Part shown: in pieces, positions 32,869 through 40,982 of the stretch | How the letters are laid out: every line of letters starts with the position of its first letter | Numbering within the stretch: position 1 is the first letter of the stretch | Source: JAICYJ01 sp963737445 | GTDB lineage: Bacteria; Actinomycetota; Thermoleophilia; Gaiellales; JAICJC01 | Length of the DNA stretch: 64,000 bases | Reading direction: 5' to 3' | Assembly: GCA_963737445.1 (NCBI GenBank) | Contig: CAVTSO010000006.1 | Span: 62,001-126,000, forward strand | The notes under the pieces: model-generated | Database searches by the model: none | The model's input: only the letters and a program-made list of their open reading frames with translations | What the model was told of the DNA's origin: nothing | Program-made: the position numbers and the translations under genes

Positions 32869-33359
32869 CCCTCGGCGCCTGGTTGGCCGATAAGGAGGGC
32901 GACGCGCCTCCGCTGGGGGGTTTGGAGAGGCTTCCAGGCAGGAAGCGCGCCGCCGCTACGAGCTTTCGGCGCTACGCCGTGGGCACCTGCCGCTACTTGT
33001 GCGGCGGTGGCCCACCGGCGAACGCTGGCCGATGCCTCAAGCCCACTAGCGAAGGTGCTGGCCGGGTTGGCTGCCGCGGATCGCACCGCCCCCGACGCCC
33101 GGCGCTAGGATCGGCACGCCACGCATCGCCTCAGCGTCCGATGCGGTCGGCCGTCCCCACGAGGCGCCGGTGCTGGCCGGCGCGGCCTCGATGGGCTTGG
33201 GCTCGGCCGTGTCCGCCGGTGGCGTTACCTGCCGCCTGACGTGCGGGACGCCATCAAGGCTTCGTACTCGGTGGCTGTGGCGGCTCACGCGGTGATCACG
33301 CCGTTGAGCTTACATAGAAGAAACCGAACTACTCCATCGGCGGCATCGTACGCTTCGGG
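32869..33359. other. Stretch without a recognisable gene inside the island
   Basis: About 490 bases. Frames here are short or code for low-complexity, biased peptides, and I see no promoter box with a start at the right distance before 33360, no hairpin terminator of note and no repeats. Confidence 0.5.
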
Positions 33360-33365
33360 TAGAAT
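33360..33365 (+). promoter_or_regulatory. -10 box TAGAAT, leaderless-type
   Basis: TAGAAT ends 6 bases before the ATG at 33372. Confidence 0.5.
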
Positions 33366-33371
33366 CCGGTT

Positions 33372-33560
33372 ATGGCAGTCGATACCCAGCCACAGCGGTT
33401 CTTGACGGTCGCCGCCGCGGCGGCCGAGCTGGGCGTCAGTAAGGATTGGGCGCGTCAGCACCTGCCCCAAGTTCGCCTCGGTGAGGGCGACCGGCGTGGC
33501 GCCGTGGTGCGCGTCGAGCGTGGCGCCCTGGAACGGTTCCTAAAGGAGCGCGCCCAGTGA
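33372..33560 (+). CDS. Excisionase-like helix-turn-helix protein
   Basis: A 62-residue DNA-binding protein: FLTVAAAAAELGVSKDWARQ forms a MerR/excisionase-type helix-turn-helix, followed by a wing (HLPQVRLGEGDRRGAVVRV) and a short helix ALERFLKERAQ. Excisionases of this type steer tyrosine integrases towards excision. Leaderless-type TAGAAT promoter. Lies in the tRNA-Gln island ~800 bases before the integrase fragment. Confidence 0.6.
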   Translation: MAVDTQPQRFLTVAAAAAELGVSKDWARQHLPQVRLGEGDRRGAVVRVERGALERFLKERAQ

Positions 33561-33588
33561 TGTCGCGCTGGACATGCTGGCGGTCGCC

Positions 33589-33735
33589 ATGAGCCGCCGG
33601 TGGTCATGCACGGCACCGGCTTGGCCGTGGCGGCGTGCGCGTGGTCGCGCCGCTCCGGCCCGGCCGCCAGCAGCACCCAGCGATCAGTCGGCGCGCGAGC
33701 TGCTCGAGTGGTACCTGCGACGAGGAGGCTCGTAG
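33589..33735 (+). CDS. Small basic protein of unknown function
   Basis: A 48-codon frame from ATG 33589 ending TAG at 33735, whose last base is the first base of the next gene's GTG. The N-terminal half is Arg/Pro-rich, the end SDQSARELLEWYLRRGGS looks like a real helix. Supported by the overlap and by lying in an operon-like run after the excisionase-like gene; no ribosome-binding site of note. Confidence 0.35.
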   Translation: MSRRWSCTAPAWPWRRARGRAAPARPPAAPSDQSARELLEWYLRRGGS

Positions 33736-34421
33736 TGCTACTCGAACTCCCCAAGCCGCGCATGGACGAGGACTACCTCGGTGGTCAGATGCCGTATGAG
33801 GAACGCACGGCACGTCGCGTGAAGGCTGGGAGGATGCTTCGCGCGAACCGCGCGTTCACAGCGCTCGATGACGGCGAGAAAGTCGCGATCACGACTGACT
33901 CGTACGTCGTCGCGGAGCACGCGATCGCACGTCGCTACCCGGACTGCTTCGACCTGGTACTGACCGCGCGGGAGCGGGCCGAGCTGCTCGAGGCCGAGTT
34001 GGAGCATGCCAAGCAGTTGCGCGCGGAGCGGCGCCTGGCGCGTGCTGAGCGGCGGCGGGCGGCGAAGGTGCGACGAGTCCGCGCCCAGGTCGAGCGGCTA
34101 CAAGCAGAAGCGGCGCGAGCGGTCAGGCACGCGCTCAGCGTTACGACGACCCAGACGCGGGTTACCCCAGGTGTGTGGGAGATCCGGTCTAGCCCGTGCC
34201 TGCCAACCCGGGTCACGGTGAAGCCGCCAGAGAAGCCGGAGTACCGCGTCCAGCTCCGCGACACGCAGGCCAGAGCACGCATCGTGATCTCGGGGTCTGC
34301 GCACGATGTGATCCAGCGGGAGTGCCTGCGCTTCGCCGGCTCCGATCAGCTTGAAACAGGCGGACTGATCTCGGGGCGCTACGCGTCCACGTCCGGCGGA
34401 GCTACTACCGGGGGACGATGA
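33735..34421 (+). pseudogene. JAB/MPN-domain protein gene, truncated by fusion to integrase sequence
   Basis: GTG 33735 with Shine-Dalgarno GAGGAGG (33722-33728). The first ~95 residues hold a globular region (YVVAEHAIARRYPDCFDLVL), then a long charged coiled coil (about residues 85-145), then the start of a JAB metalloprotease domain: ARIVISGSAHDVIQRECLRF and QLETGGLISGRY with the JAMM glutamate. The domain breaks off at ~34380 before the HxH and Asp zinc ligands, and the frame runs 14 codons out of phase into integrase sequence. Function of the intact ancestor unknown. Confidence 0.5.
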
Positions 34422-34870
34422 ACCCGCCGAAGAGCCGCTACGGCGTCCGCAGCGTTCCGATCTCGAAGGACATGGCACAGCGCCTCTGGCAGGCCCGCGG
34501 CGCCGCAGCGGACGACTCACCCGTGTTTCCGAACACCAGGGGCGACCTCCTCGACGCGGTGAACGTCTACAACCGCGAACTGAAGCCTGCCGCCAGGGCG
34601 GCCGGCGTGGGGTGGGCGACGTGGCACACCTTGCGGCACACGTGCGCGACCGAGCTGTTCAACCGCGGGCTGAACGCGAAGCAGGTGCAGACGTGGCTCG
34701 GCCATCACTCGGCCGCGTTCACGCTCTCGGTGTACGTCCACATGCTCTCCGACGAGCTGCCGGACGCGGACTTCTGGGACACGCCGGGTGTCCCCACGGT
34801 GTCCCCACCCGAAGAAGTCGTCAATGCCGTTGACGACTTGGAGGCTGGGATTGGCTTGGTTGCGGGCTAA
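34355..34870 (+). pseudogene. Tyrosine site-specific integrase, C-terminal half only
   Basis: The catalytic domain is readable from ~34355: DLGALRVHVRRSYYRGTMNP, PKSRYGVRSVPIS, then HTLRHTCATELFNRG (R and H of the active site), KQVQTWLGHHSAAFT (H) and YVHML (nucleophile tyrosine). The N-terminal SAM-like and core-binding domains and the first catalytic arginine are missing; a stop lies in frame at 34352. An internal ATG at 34418 could still make a 150-residue fragment. Sits 8 bases from the tRNA-Gln gene in which the island is inserted. Confidence 0.75.
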
Positions 34871-34875
34871 ACGTG

Positions 34876-34919
34876 AGGCTGCGGGGCAGGGACTCGAACC
34901 CCGACTACCTGATCCAGAG
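34876..34919. repeat. attR-like 44-bp direct repeat within tRNA-Gln
   Basis: Identical to 30652-30695. This copy is part of the complete tRNA-Gln gene, so integration restored the tRNA. Confidence 0.88.
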
Positions 34920-34949
34920 TCAGGCGTCCTACCATTAGACGACCCCGCA
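34879..34949 (-). tRNA. tRNA-Gln (anticodon CTG)
   Basis: Minus-strand cloverleaf: acceptor TGCGGGG/CCCCGCA, anticodon stem CCTGA/TCAGG around loop CTCTGGA (anticodon CTG, Gln), T-arm with GGTTCGAGTCC. No encoded CCA. Its 3' half is the attachment site of the island to its left. Confidence 0.93.
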
Positions 34950-34990
34950 ACGGCGCGGCGAAGGATACCAGAGCCCCTTTCGGAGCCCGT

Positions 34991-35497
34991 CTAGCTGCAG
35001 TTGGCCTTGGCCCAGGCCTGGAGGTGGTTCATGTGGGCCTTCAGGCCGCTGTTCTGCAGCAGGGGCAGCGCGGCCGACCCGGCCGCGAGCGGGTTCCACC
35101 CGTGGGCGGCGTAGATCTGGTCGAGCTTGGTGATGAAGGTGTTGATGGCCGCCAGGTCGGGCTTGATCTCACCCGGCGCCTGTGACTCGGCCTGCTGGTA
35201 GGCCTTTTGGATCGTCAGCATCTCCGACTTGAACGCCGTGGGGTCGCTGCCGGAGGTCGCGAACGACGCGAGCTTGGCCTTCAGGCTCTCCACGTCCGCC
35301 TTGCCGGTCGAGCAGAAGCTGCTGCCGCCAACCACGCCGCCGGACTGCGTGGTCGCCGGTGGGGTGGTGGTGGTGACGCCGAGACCGGCGTTCGCCGCCG
35401 AGGAGGAGCCGCCTGACGACGACGAGCTGCCGCAGCCGGCGCCCGCGATCAGCACGACGGCGACGCTTGCGAAGAGAAGTGGGCGAACGCGCGACAT
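34991..35497 (-). CDS. Lipoprotein of unknown function
   Basis: A 168-residue exported lipoprotein: signal peptide LLFASVAVVLIAGAGC with lipobox-like GAGC, a Ser/Gly/Thr linker (about residues 23-55), then a helical domain (DVESLKAKLASFATSG, MLTIQKAYQQAESQAPG, AAINTFITKLDQIYAAHGW) with cysteines near each end (SFCSTG and terminal NCS) that may pair. GGAGG lies before the ATG. No family recognised. Confidence 0.65.
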   Translation of the reverse strand: MSRVRPLLFASVAVVLIAGAGCGSSSSSGGSSSAANAGLGVTTTTPPATTQSGGVVGGSSFCSTGKADVESLKAKLASFATSGSDPTAFKSEMLTIQKAYQQAESQAPGEIKPDLAAINTFITKLDQIYAAHGWNPLAAGSAALPLLQNSGLKAHMNHLQAWAKANCS

Positions 35498-35558
35498 GGG
35501 CCTCCTTCGCCGGCGTGTGGACCGTGCCTCGACGGGCCCCCTCCGGCCTTTCCGGTGA

Positions 35559-35591
35559 TGACGCGCACACTACATGGTGTGGCACACGTCA
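35559..35591 (-). terminator. Nested hairpin between the HD gene and the lipoprotein gene
   Basis: TGACG...CGTCA encloses CACAC-TACATG-GTGTG. It follows the HD-domain gene (read on the minus strand) and may end its transcript. The adjoining CACATATGTG (35590-35599) is a perfect 10-bp palindrome that could instead be a regulator site. Confidence 0.4.
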
Positions 35592-35606
35592 CATATGTGT
35601 GATCGC

Positions 35607-36512
35607 CTACAGCCGGAAGCTGGGCAGCAGGCGCTTCTCGGTATCGCCCTCGAGCGTCGCCGCCACCTCGATGTGGTCCTCGAGGCCGGAGCCGTGCAGC
35701 TTCGATCGGAGCAGGTTGTCGACCTGGAACAGGCCGGCCGAGTTGTTCATCTCGATCTCGACCAGCACCTTGCCGTCACCGCCGCCGCGGATCACGACCT
35801 CCTCGATCGCTGCCGCCGACAGCGAGTGGATCGAGACGCGTCCGCTCTCGAACGGGATCCGGGAGCGTCCCTTGGCCATGTCCAACGCATCGGCGACCCG
35901 CACGATCCCGGCTTCCAGCGACAGCGGCCGGCCGCCGGAGCGGTGGCTGATGATCGTCTGCAGCACCTCGGCCATCACGATCGTGCGCTCCGGCTCTTCA
36001 TACAGCCCGTCCAGCAACCCGGGCAGGCGATCGGCCGTCAGGAACAGGCTCATCTCCTCGTGCCCGTCACGGTGGATCGCCATCCCCAGGCAATGCGTCA
36101 AGCAGCCCAGCCCGACCACCACCTCCGCGTCGTCGTCGGTCATGCCGTAGTCGGTCACCATGCCCGGCTCGACGCCCGCTCGGCGCAGCTCGCGCAGCAG
36201 CTTGAGGCCGATGTTGGTGACGATCTGGATGTGCACCCAGGAGTGGTCGTTGATCTGCATCCGCGCCACCGCGTTGACGTTTGCGGCGTGCCACAGCGCC
36301 TTGATCGAGTCGTCGCGGTTGACGCGCTCGACCACCTCCCGGAGTTTCCGGTTGCCGCGCGCCGGCACCTTGATGCGCATGTCGCGCACCGCCTCGGCGG
36401 GGGTCATCCGGGCGCCTCGCTCGGCCCGCACGCTGACCGGTGTGCCGGGGGCGGCCTCTGCTCCGGCCGGGATCTCCTCGGGCTCCGGCGTGGTGTTCTC
36501 GTCCGCGCTCAT
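35607..36512 (-). CDS. HD-domain phosphohydrolase family protein
   Basis: A 301-residue cytoplasmic protein with an HD-type metal site: HSWVHIQIVTNIGLKLL, GLGCLTHCLGMAIHRDGHEE, and the late RVADALDMAKGRSRIP. The C-terminal ~90 residues form a ferredoxin-like or TIR-like beta domain (KVLVEIEMNNSAG, LEDHIEVAATLEG). The first ~40 residues are acidic and probably disordered. HD proteins hydrolyse nucleotides or second messengers; which one is unknown. Minus-strand TAGGCT (plus 36522-36527) 9 bases upstream. Confidence 0.8.
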   Translation of the reverse strand: MSADENTTPEPEEIPAGAEAAPGTPVSVRAERGARMTPAEAVRDMRIKVPARGNRKLREVVERVNRDDSIKALWHAANVNAVARMQINDHSWVHIQIVTNIGLKLLRELRRAGVEPGMVTDYGMTDDDAEVVVGLGCLTHCLGMAIHRDGHEEMSLFLTADRLPGLLDGLYEEPERTIVMAEVLQTIISHRSGGRPLSLEAGIVRVADALDMAKGRSRIPFESGRVSIHSLSAAAIEEVVIRGGGDGKVLVEIEMNNSAGLFQVDNLLRSKLHGSGLEDHIEVAATLEGDTEKRLLPSFRL

Positions 36513-36541
36513 CGCGAGCGCAGCCTACCGCGCCGCGCTGC

Positions 36542-37675
36542 TCAGACGCCGAGCGGCATGATCCGCCAGCCGAACACGAAGTTGTCGTGGTACCAGCCGG
36601 CGCCGGGGCCCATGTAGTTGATGGTGACGCCCGCGCCGCTGCCGTGGCTGTTGATCGTCCAGCCGTTCCCGAGGTAGATGCCGGTGTGGTCGACCGCGCT
36701 CGACGCGGTCAGCACGCCGTGCGGTGCGCTGCTGCTCCAGAACAGGATGTCGCCGGGCTTCAGGCTCCTGTAGGGAATGCGCTTGGAGACCGAGAGGTGC
36801 GCGGCCATGTCGTACGTGGTGCGCCATGGGATCTTGGCCGTGCCGTCCCAGGTCTTCCCCGGCACCGTGTAGGAGCGCTTCATCACCCACCACACGAAGC
36901 CCGAGCAGTCGAAGCCTGCGGCTGCGGGGAGCCCGAACGGGTCCTGTGGCTGGTCGGAGCTGCCGCCCCAGATGTACGGCGCGCCCGCCCACTTCAGCGC
37001 GTAGCCGAGCACGGCCTTCTTCAGCGGCGGGTACTTCGGCAGCGCGTGCACCACGTTCAACTGCGTGTCCACGGAGGACTGCCAGTAGCTGGGCAGATGG
37101 CCCAGCAGGTATGCCTGCACGGCCAGGTTGGCGCGCCTCAGCGTCGTGCTCGGCCAGGTCTCCCAGTTGTCGGCGCCGAACGGGACGTTCCAGCGGGCAC
37201 CGATGTCGCGCACGATCTGCTCGGCCGCAAAGCCGGTCGGGAGCTTCGGCTTCCACCCATCGGCGGCCGTGATCTGCCTGAGCCGGATGGAATCCTTCTT
37301 GAGGCCCATTACGCGCACGATGCCGCGGTCGAACTCCAGCTGGGTGAGCGTCGACCCGGGGCCGCTGCCGGCGCCGATCCAGCCGCCGTCGACCGCCTGC
37401 TGAAACGGATCGTCGCTGATCGCGACGCCGTGCTGCTGCTCGTTCAGGCTCGCCAGCACCCGCGCCGCCGCCGTGCGGGTGGCGTTGCGTGATGGGGCGA
37501 ACGTGCCGTTCTTGTGCAGCGGCACCCATCCCGCCTTCACGGACCACAGGATCTGGGCGTGCGCCCAGAACGACGCCGGCACGTCGGGCACCGTGGTTGT
37601 GGAGGCCGCGCTCGCCTGCACCGGGATCACGCAGGCGAGCACGGCCAGAGCGAGGAACATACGCAGACGACCCAT
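36542..37675 (-). CDS. Secreted NlpC/P60 peptidoglycan endopeptidase with SLH-like repeats
   Basis: A 377-residue exported protein. Signal peptide MGRLRMFLALAVLACVIPVQ (cut near ASAAS); two S-layer-homology-like repeats in the first ~190 residues (AHAQILWSVKAGWVPLHKNG, RTAAARVLASL, and a second AAEQIVRDIGARWNVPFG); then the NlpC/P60 domain with catalytic Cys in GFDCSGFVWWVMKR, His in VDHTGIYLGNGWT and the third residue in INSHGSG. It cuts peptide stems of peptidoglycan. A TATACG box lies 7 bases upstream of the ATG. Confidence 0.87.
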   Translation of the reverse strand: MGRLRMFLALAVLACVIPVQASAASTTTVPDVPASFWAHAQILWSVKAGWVPLHKNGTFAPSRNATRTAAARVLASLNEQQHGVAISDDPFQQAVDGGWIGAGSGPGSTLTQLEFDRGIVRVMGLKKDSIRLRQITAADGWKPKLPTGFAAEQIVRDIGARWNVPFGADNWETWPSTTLRRANLAVQAYLLGHLPSYWQSSVDTQLNVVHALPKYPPLKKAVLGYALKWAGAPYIWGGSSDQPQDPFGLPAAAGFDCSGFVWWVMKRSYTVPGKTWDGTAKIPWRTTYDMAAHLSVSKRIPYRSLKPGDILFWSSSAPHGVLTASSAVDHTGIYLGNGWTINSHGSGAGVTINYMGPGAGWYHDNFVFGWRIMPLGV

Positions 37676-37821
37676 GCTGCCGCGTATATCGGACGATGTG
37701 CAAGTTGCCTTGAGCGACGGCGGTGCGCGCCGAAAGGCGTCGGTGCGCTCTGGAAACGCAGCGGCCCTGTCGACATTGACTCGTTATCGCCGTATCTTCG
37801 GCAGGGTCACCTGTCCGAACC

Positions 37822-39162
37822 ATGAGCACTCTTCCCACAGCAGATCTCGCCCATACGCTGATCGCACTGGCTGCGATCCTCGTGTGCGCCCACGGGATGG
37901 GATCACTGTTTGTCCGTTTCCGTCAGCCCCGTGCGATCGGCGAGGTGGTCGGGGGACTGCTGCTCGGCGCCACGGTGCTCGGCTGGCTATCCCAGGCCAC
38001 GCAGGCGTGGATCTTTCCGACCAGCGGGTCGACGCCCGTCATCCTCGGTGCCGTTTACCAGCTTGGGCTGTTGCTGCTCCTGTTCATCGCCGGGTCTGAG
38101 CTACGCACCGTTCTTCACCGTGGCGAGCGGCGCACCGTGGCCGCCGTCTTCGTGGCCGGTACCACGATCCCGTTCGTCGCCGGGGTCGCCATCTCACAGA
38201 TGATCGATCAGCGGAGTCTGTGGGGGCCGAACGGCAACACCACCTCGTTCGTGCTGGTTTTCGCGATTGCACTGGCCATCACCAGCATTCCGGTGATCTC
38301 CCGGATCATGCATGACCTGGGCATCCTCGACACCCCGTTCGCCCGGGTGGTGCTCGGGGTCGCCGTGCTCGAGGATCTCGTCCTCTACGTGGCGCTGGCC
38401 ACGGCGATCGGCTTTGCAGGGACGACCGGCTCCGCGCTCTTCGGCTTGCCATCCGCGCTCGGGATCACGACGGGCTCACACGCCGATCTCGCCTACCACG
38501 TGACCGCCACGCTCGCATTCCTGGCCGTGTTCCTGGTGGCCGGCCCGCCCGCCTACCGCTGGATCGGCAACCTCGAGCTGAACGTGATTCAGCGCGCCAC
38601 CCCGATCGCACACCAGCTCACGTTCATGCTGCTGACGACGGCCGCCGCCCTGATGCTGGGGCTCGAGGCGTTCTTCGGGGCGTTCGTGGCCGGGATCGTC
38701 GTGGCCGCCACCGAGCCGAAACCGTCGCAGGCCACGCTCGCGATCAGGAGCTTCTCGCTCGCCTTCTTCATACCCGTCTACTTCGCCGGAATCGGTCTCG
38801 GGCTTGACCTGATCCACGGTTTCGACGTGGTCTTCTTCGTCGGATTCGTGCTGGCCGCATGCCTGATCAAGGCGACCAGCGTGTACCTCGGGGCCCGTGT
38901 GGCCGGCGAGGACAGTTTCAGCTCTCTCAACCTGGCGATTGCGATGAACGCTCGCGGGGGGCCGGGCATCGTCGTGGCCTCGACCGCGTTCTCCGCCGGC
39001 ATCATCAATCAGGACTTCTTCGCGGTGTTGGTGCTGCTCGCCATCCTCACCTCCCTGGCCGCGGGCGCCTGGCTGGAGCGGGTACCGCGACACCGCCTGC
39101 TCACGCGGCCCGTGACGATCGCCGGACGAGCGGTCGTGGTCGAGGGAGACACGGTCACCTAA
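37822..39162 (+). CDS. Cation:proton antiporter, CPA2/KefB-like family
   Basis: A 446-residue inner-membrane protein with 12-13 hydrophobic helices and no C-terminal TrkA-N domain. Family blocks: RQPRAIGEVVGGLLLGATVL, YQLGLLLLLFIAGSELRT, SIPVISRIMHDLGI, VLGVAVLEDLVLYV and MNARGGPGIVVASTAF. It exchanges Na+ or K+ for H+. TTGACT (37776-37781) and TATCTT lie upstream but with non-standard spacing. Convergent with the ABC exporter genes. Confidence 0.85.
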   Translation: MSTLPTADLAHTLIALAAILVCAHGMGSLFVRFRQPRAIGEVVGGLLLGATVLGWLSQATQAWIFPTSGSTPVILGAVYQLGLLLLLFIAGSELRTVLHRGERRTVAAVFVAGTTIPFVAGVAISQMIDQRSLWGPNGNTTSFVLVFAIALAITSIPVISRIMHDLGILDTPFARVVLGVAVLEDLVLYVALATAIGFAGTTGSALFGLPSALGITTGSHADLAYHVTATLAFLAVFLVAGPPAYRWIGNLELNVIQRATPIAHQLTFMLLTTAAALMLGLEAFFGAFVAGIVVAATEPKPSQATLAIRSFSLAFFIPVYFAGIGLGLDLIHGFDVVFFVGFVLAACLIKATSVYLGARVAGEDSFSSLNLAIAMNARGGPGIVVASTAFSAGIINQDFFAVLVLLAILTSLAAGAWLERVPRHRLLTRPVTIAGRAVVVEGDTVT

Positions 39163-39188
39163 GGGCCCGGGGCACGCCGGCGCCGCCG

Positions 39189-40982
39189 TCAGACCCAATC
39201 GTCGTACAGCGCGAAGTAGCGTCCCCGTAGCGCGATCAGCTGCTCGTGCGTTCCCGTCTCGATCACCTCACCGTGCTCGAGCACGATGATCAGGTCGGCG
39301 CGGCGGATCGTGCTCAACCGGTGCGCGACCACGAACGACGTGCGGTGCTGCAGCAGCGTGTCCAGCGCCTGCTCGATCCGGGCCTCGGTCGGGATGTCCA
39401 CGCTGGACGTGGCCTCGTCCAGGATCAGCAGGTGCGGGTTCGCCAGCAGCGCCCGCGCGAACGCCACCAGCTGGCGCTGGCCGATCGAGAGGCGGCCGCC
39501 GCGCTCCTCGATCTGCTCGTCGTAGCCGTCCGGCAGCTCGCGGATGAACCCGTCCGCTCCCACCGCGGTGGCCGCCGCCACGACGTCCTCGAACGAGGCG
39601 TCCGGACGCCCGAAGGCGATGTTGTCGCGCACCGAGCCCGCGAACAGGAACGCCTCCTGCGGCACGATCCCGAGCTTGCGGCGTAGCGACCGCACGGTCA
39701 CGTCGCGCACGTCCCGGCCGTCGATCAGGATGCGCCCGCCGGTCGGGTCGTAGAAGCGCGCCAGCAGCTTCACGATCGTCGACTTGCCGGCCCCGGTGTG
39801 GCCGACCAGGGCCACGGTCTGGCCGGCCTCGACCTCGAACGAGATGCCGTGCAGCACCTCGGCCGTGTCCTCGCGGTAGCTGAATCGGACATCCTCGAAC
39901 TGCACCCGGCCCCAGATCTCGGGTAGATCCTCTGCCTCCGGCGCGTCCTGCATCTGCGGCTCGGTCTCCATCACCTCGAACACCTTGTCCAGCGCGGCCG
40001 TGCCGGCCAAGAACGTCTGGTAGAACTGCGACAGCTGCTGCACGGGGTCGAAGAAGTTGGTGAGCAGCCCGATGAACACGAACAGCGCGCCGGCGCTGAG
40101 GTCGCCCTCCAGCACCCGCACGCCGCCGTAGCCGAGCACGATCGCCATCGCCGTCGCCGACAGCAGATCGACGAACGGGAAGTAGATGGCGCTGACCGTG
40201 ACCGTCTGCTGGTTGGCTTCGCGGTAGGAGTCGTTCACCCCGATGAAGCTGCGGTAGTTCGACGCCTCGCGCCGGAACGCCTGCACCACCCGCACGCCCG
40301 AGATGTCCTCCTGCAGGTTGGCCGTGACCTCGCCGAGCCGCTCGCGCGTGTGCCGGTAGGCGATCGCCGAGTAGTGCCGGTAGATGCCGGTCGCGATCGC
40401 CATCCCGGGGAACACGACCAGCGTGGCCAGGGCCAGCTTCCAGTCCAGGATCAGCAGCACGACGGCCGAGCCGGCCAGCGTGATCGAGTTCTGGACGAGC
40501 GTGGTTGGGCCGTCCGTGACCAGCGTGTTCAGCGCCTCGATGTCGTTGGTCAGCCGCGAGATCACCACGCCCGCGCGGGTACGCTCGAAGTACCCCAGGT
40601 CGAGCGTCTGCACGTGGGTGAACAGGTCGCTTCGCAGGTCCGAGAGCACGCGCTCACCGACCCACGTGGTCAGGTAGCTCTGCACGACCGCGAACACCCA
40701 ACCCAGCACCGCCACCAGCAGGAACGCCGCCACCCACAGCTCCACCTGGCCGAAGTCGCCGGGCGTGATGCCGCGGTCGATGGCCTGCTTGGCCATCAGC
40801 GGGCCGCCGATGGTCGTCGCGGTCACCCCCAGCAGCGCCGCGATCGCGGTCAGCGCTCGCAGCTTGTGCGGCCACGTGTAGCGCACCAGCTGCCGTACCC
40901 GCCGGGAGGTGCGCCGCAGCCCCAGGCCGCTCGACGCTGCGCCGCGTGCGCTGATGTGGCTGCCGAACGAGACCGGCCTCAC
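39189..40982 (-). CDS. ABC exporter half-transporter, consensus NBD (subunit 2)
   Basis: A 597-residue type IV ABC exporter half: six-helix membrane domain (about residues 40-340), then an ATPase domain with Walker A GHTGAGKST, Q-loop IVPQEAFLF, signature LSIGQRQ (non-canonical I for G in position 3), Walker B plus catalytic Glu LLILDEATSSVD and H-loop VAHRLST. It pairs with the gene just upstream (start overlaps its stop by four bases). Likely exports lipids, peptides or drugs; substrate unknown. Confidence 0.9.
   Translation of the reverse strand: MRPVSFGSHISARGAASSGLGLRRTSRRVRQLVRYTWPHKLRALTAIAALLGVTATTIGGPLMAKQAIDRGITPGDFGQVELWVAAFLLVAVLGWVFAVVQSYLTTWVGERVLSDLRSDLFTHVQTLDLGYFERTRAGVVISRLTNDIEALNTLVTDGPTTLVQNSITLAGSAVVLLILDWKLALATLVVFPGMAIATGIYRHYSAIAYRHTRERLGEVTANLQEDISGVRVVQAFRREASNYRSFIGVNDSYREANQQTVTVSAIYFPFVDLLSATAMAIVLGYGGVRVLEGDLSAGALFVFIGLLTNFFDPVQQLSQFYQTFLAGTAALDKVFEVMETEPQMQDAPEAEDLPEIWGRVQFEDVRFSYREDTAEVLHGISFEVEAGQTVALVGHTGAGKSTIVKLLARFYDPTGGRILIDGRDVRDVTVRSLRRKLGIVPQEAFLFAGSVRDNIAFGRPDASFEDVVAAATAVGADGFIRELPDGYDEQIEERGGRLSIGQRQLVAFARALLANPHLLILDEATSSVDIPTEARIEQALDTLLQHRTSFVVAHRLSTIRRADLIIVLEHGEVIETGTHEQLIALRGRYFALYDDWV

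Larger units (their letters stand above)
30652..34919 (+). mobile_element. Decayed integrative island inserted at tRNA-Gln(CTG)
   Basis: About 4.2 kb between the two 44-bp repeats. A tyrosine integrase fragment lies next to the intact tRNA, the usual island layout, and an excisionase-like gene is present. Cargo is an ECF sigma factor and a membrane beta-propeller gene, plus a truncated JAB-domain gene. Frameshifts, an integrase missing its N-terminal half and sparse coding indicate a deleted remnant that can no longer excise alone. Confidence 0.8.
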
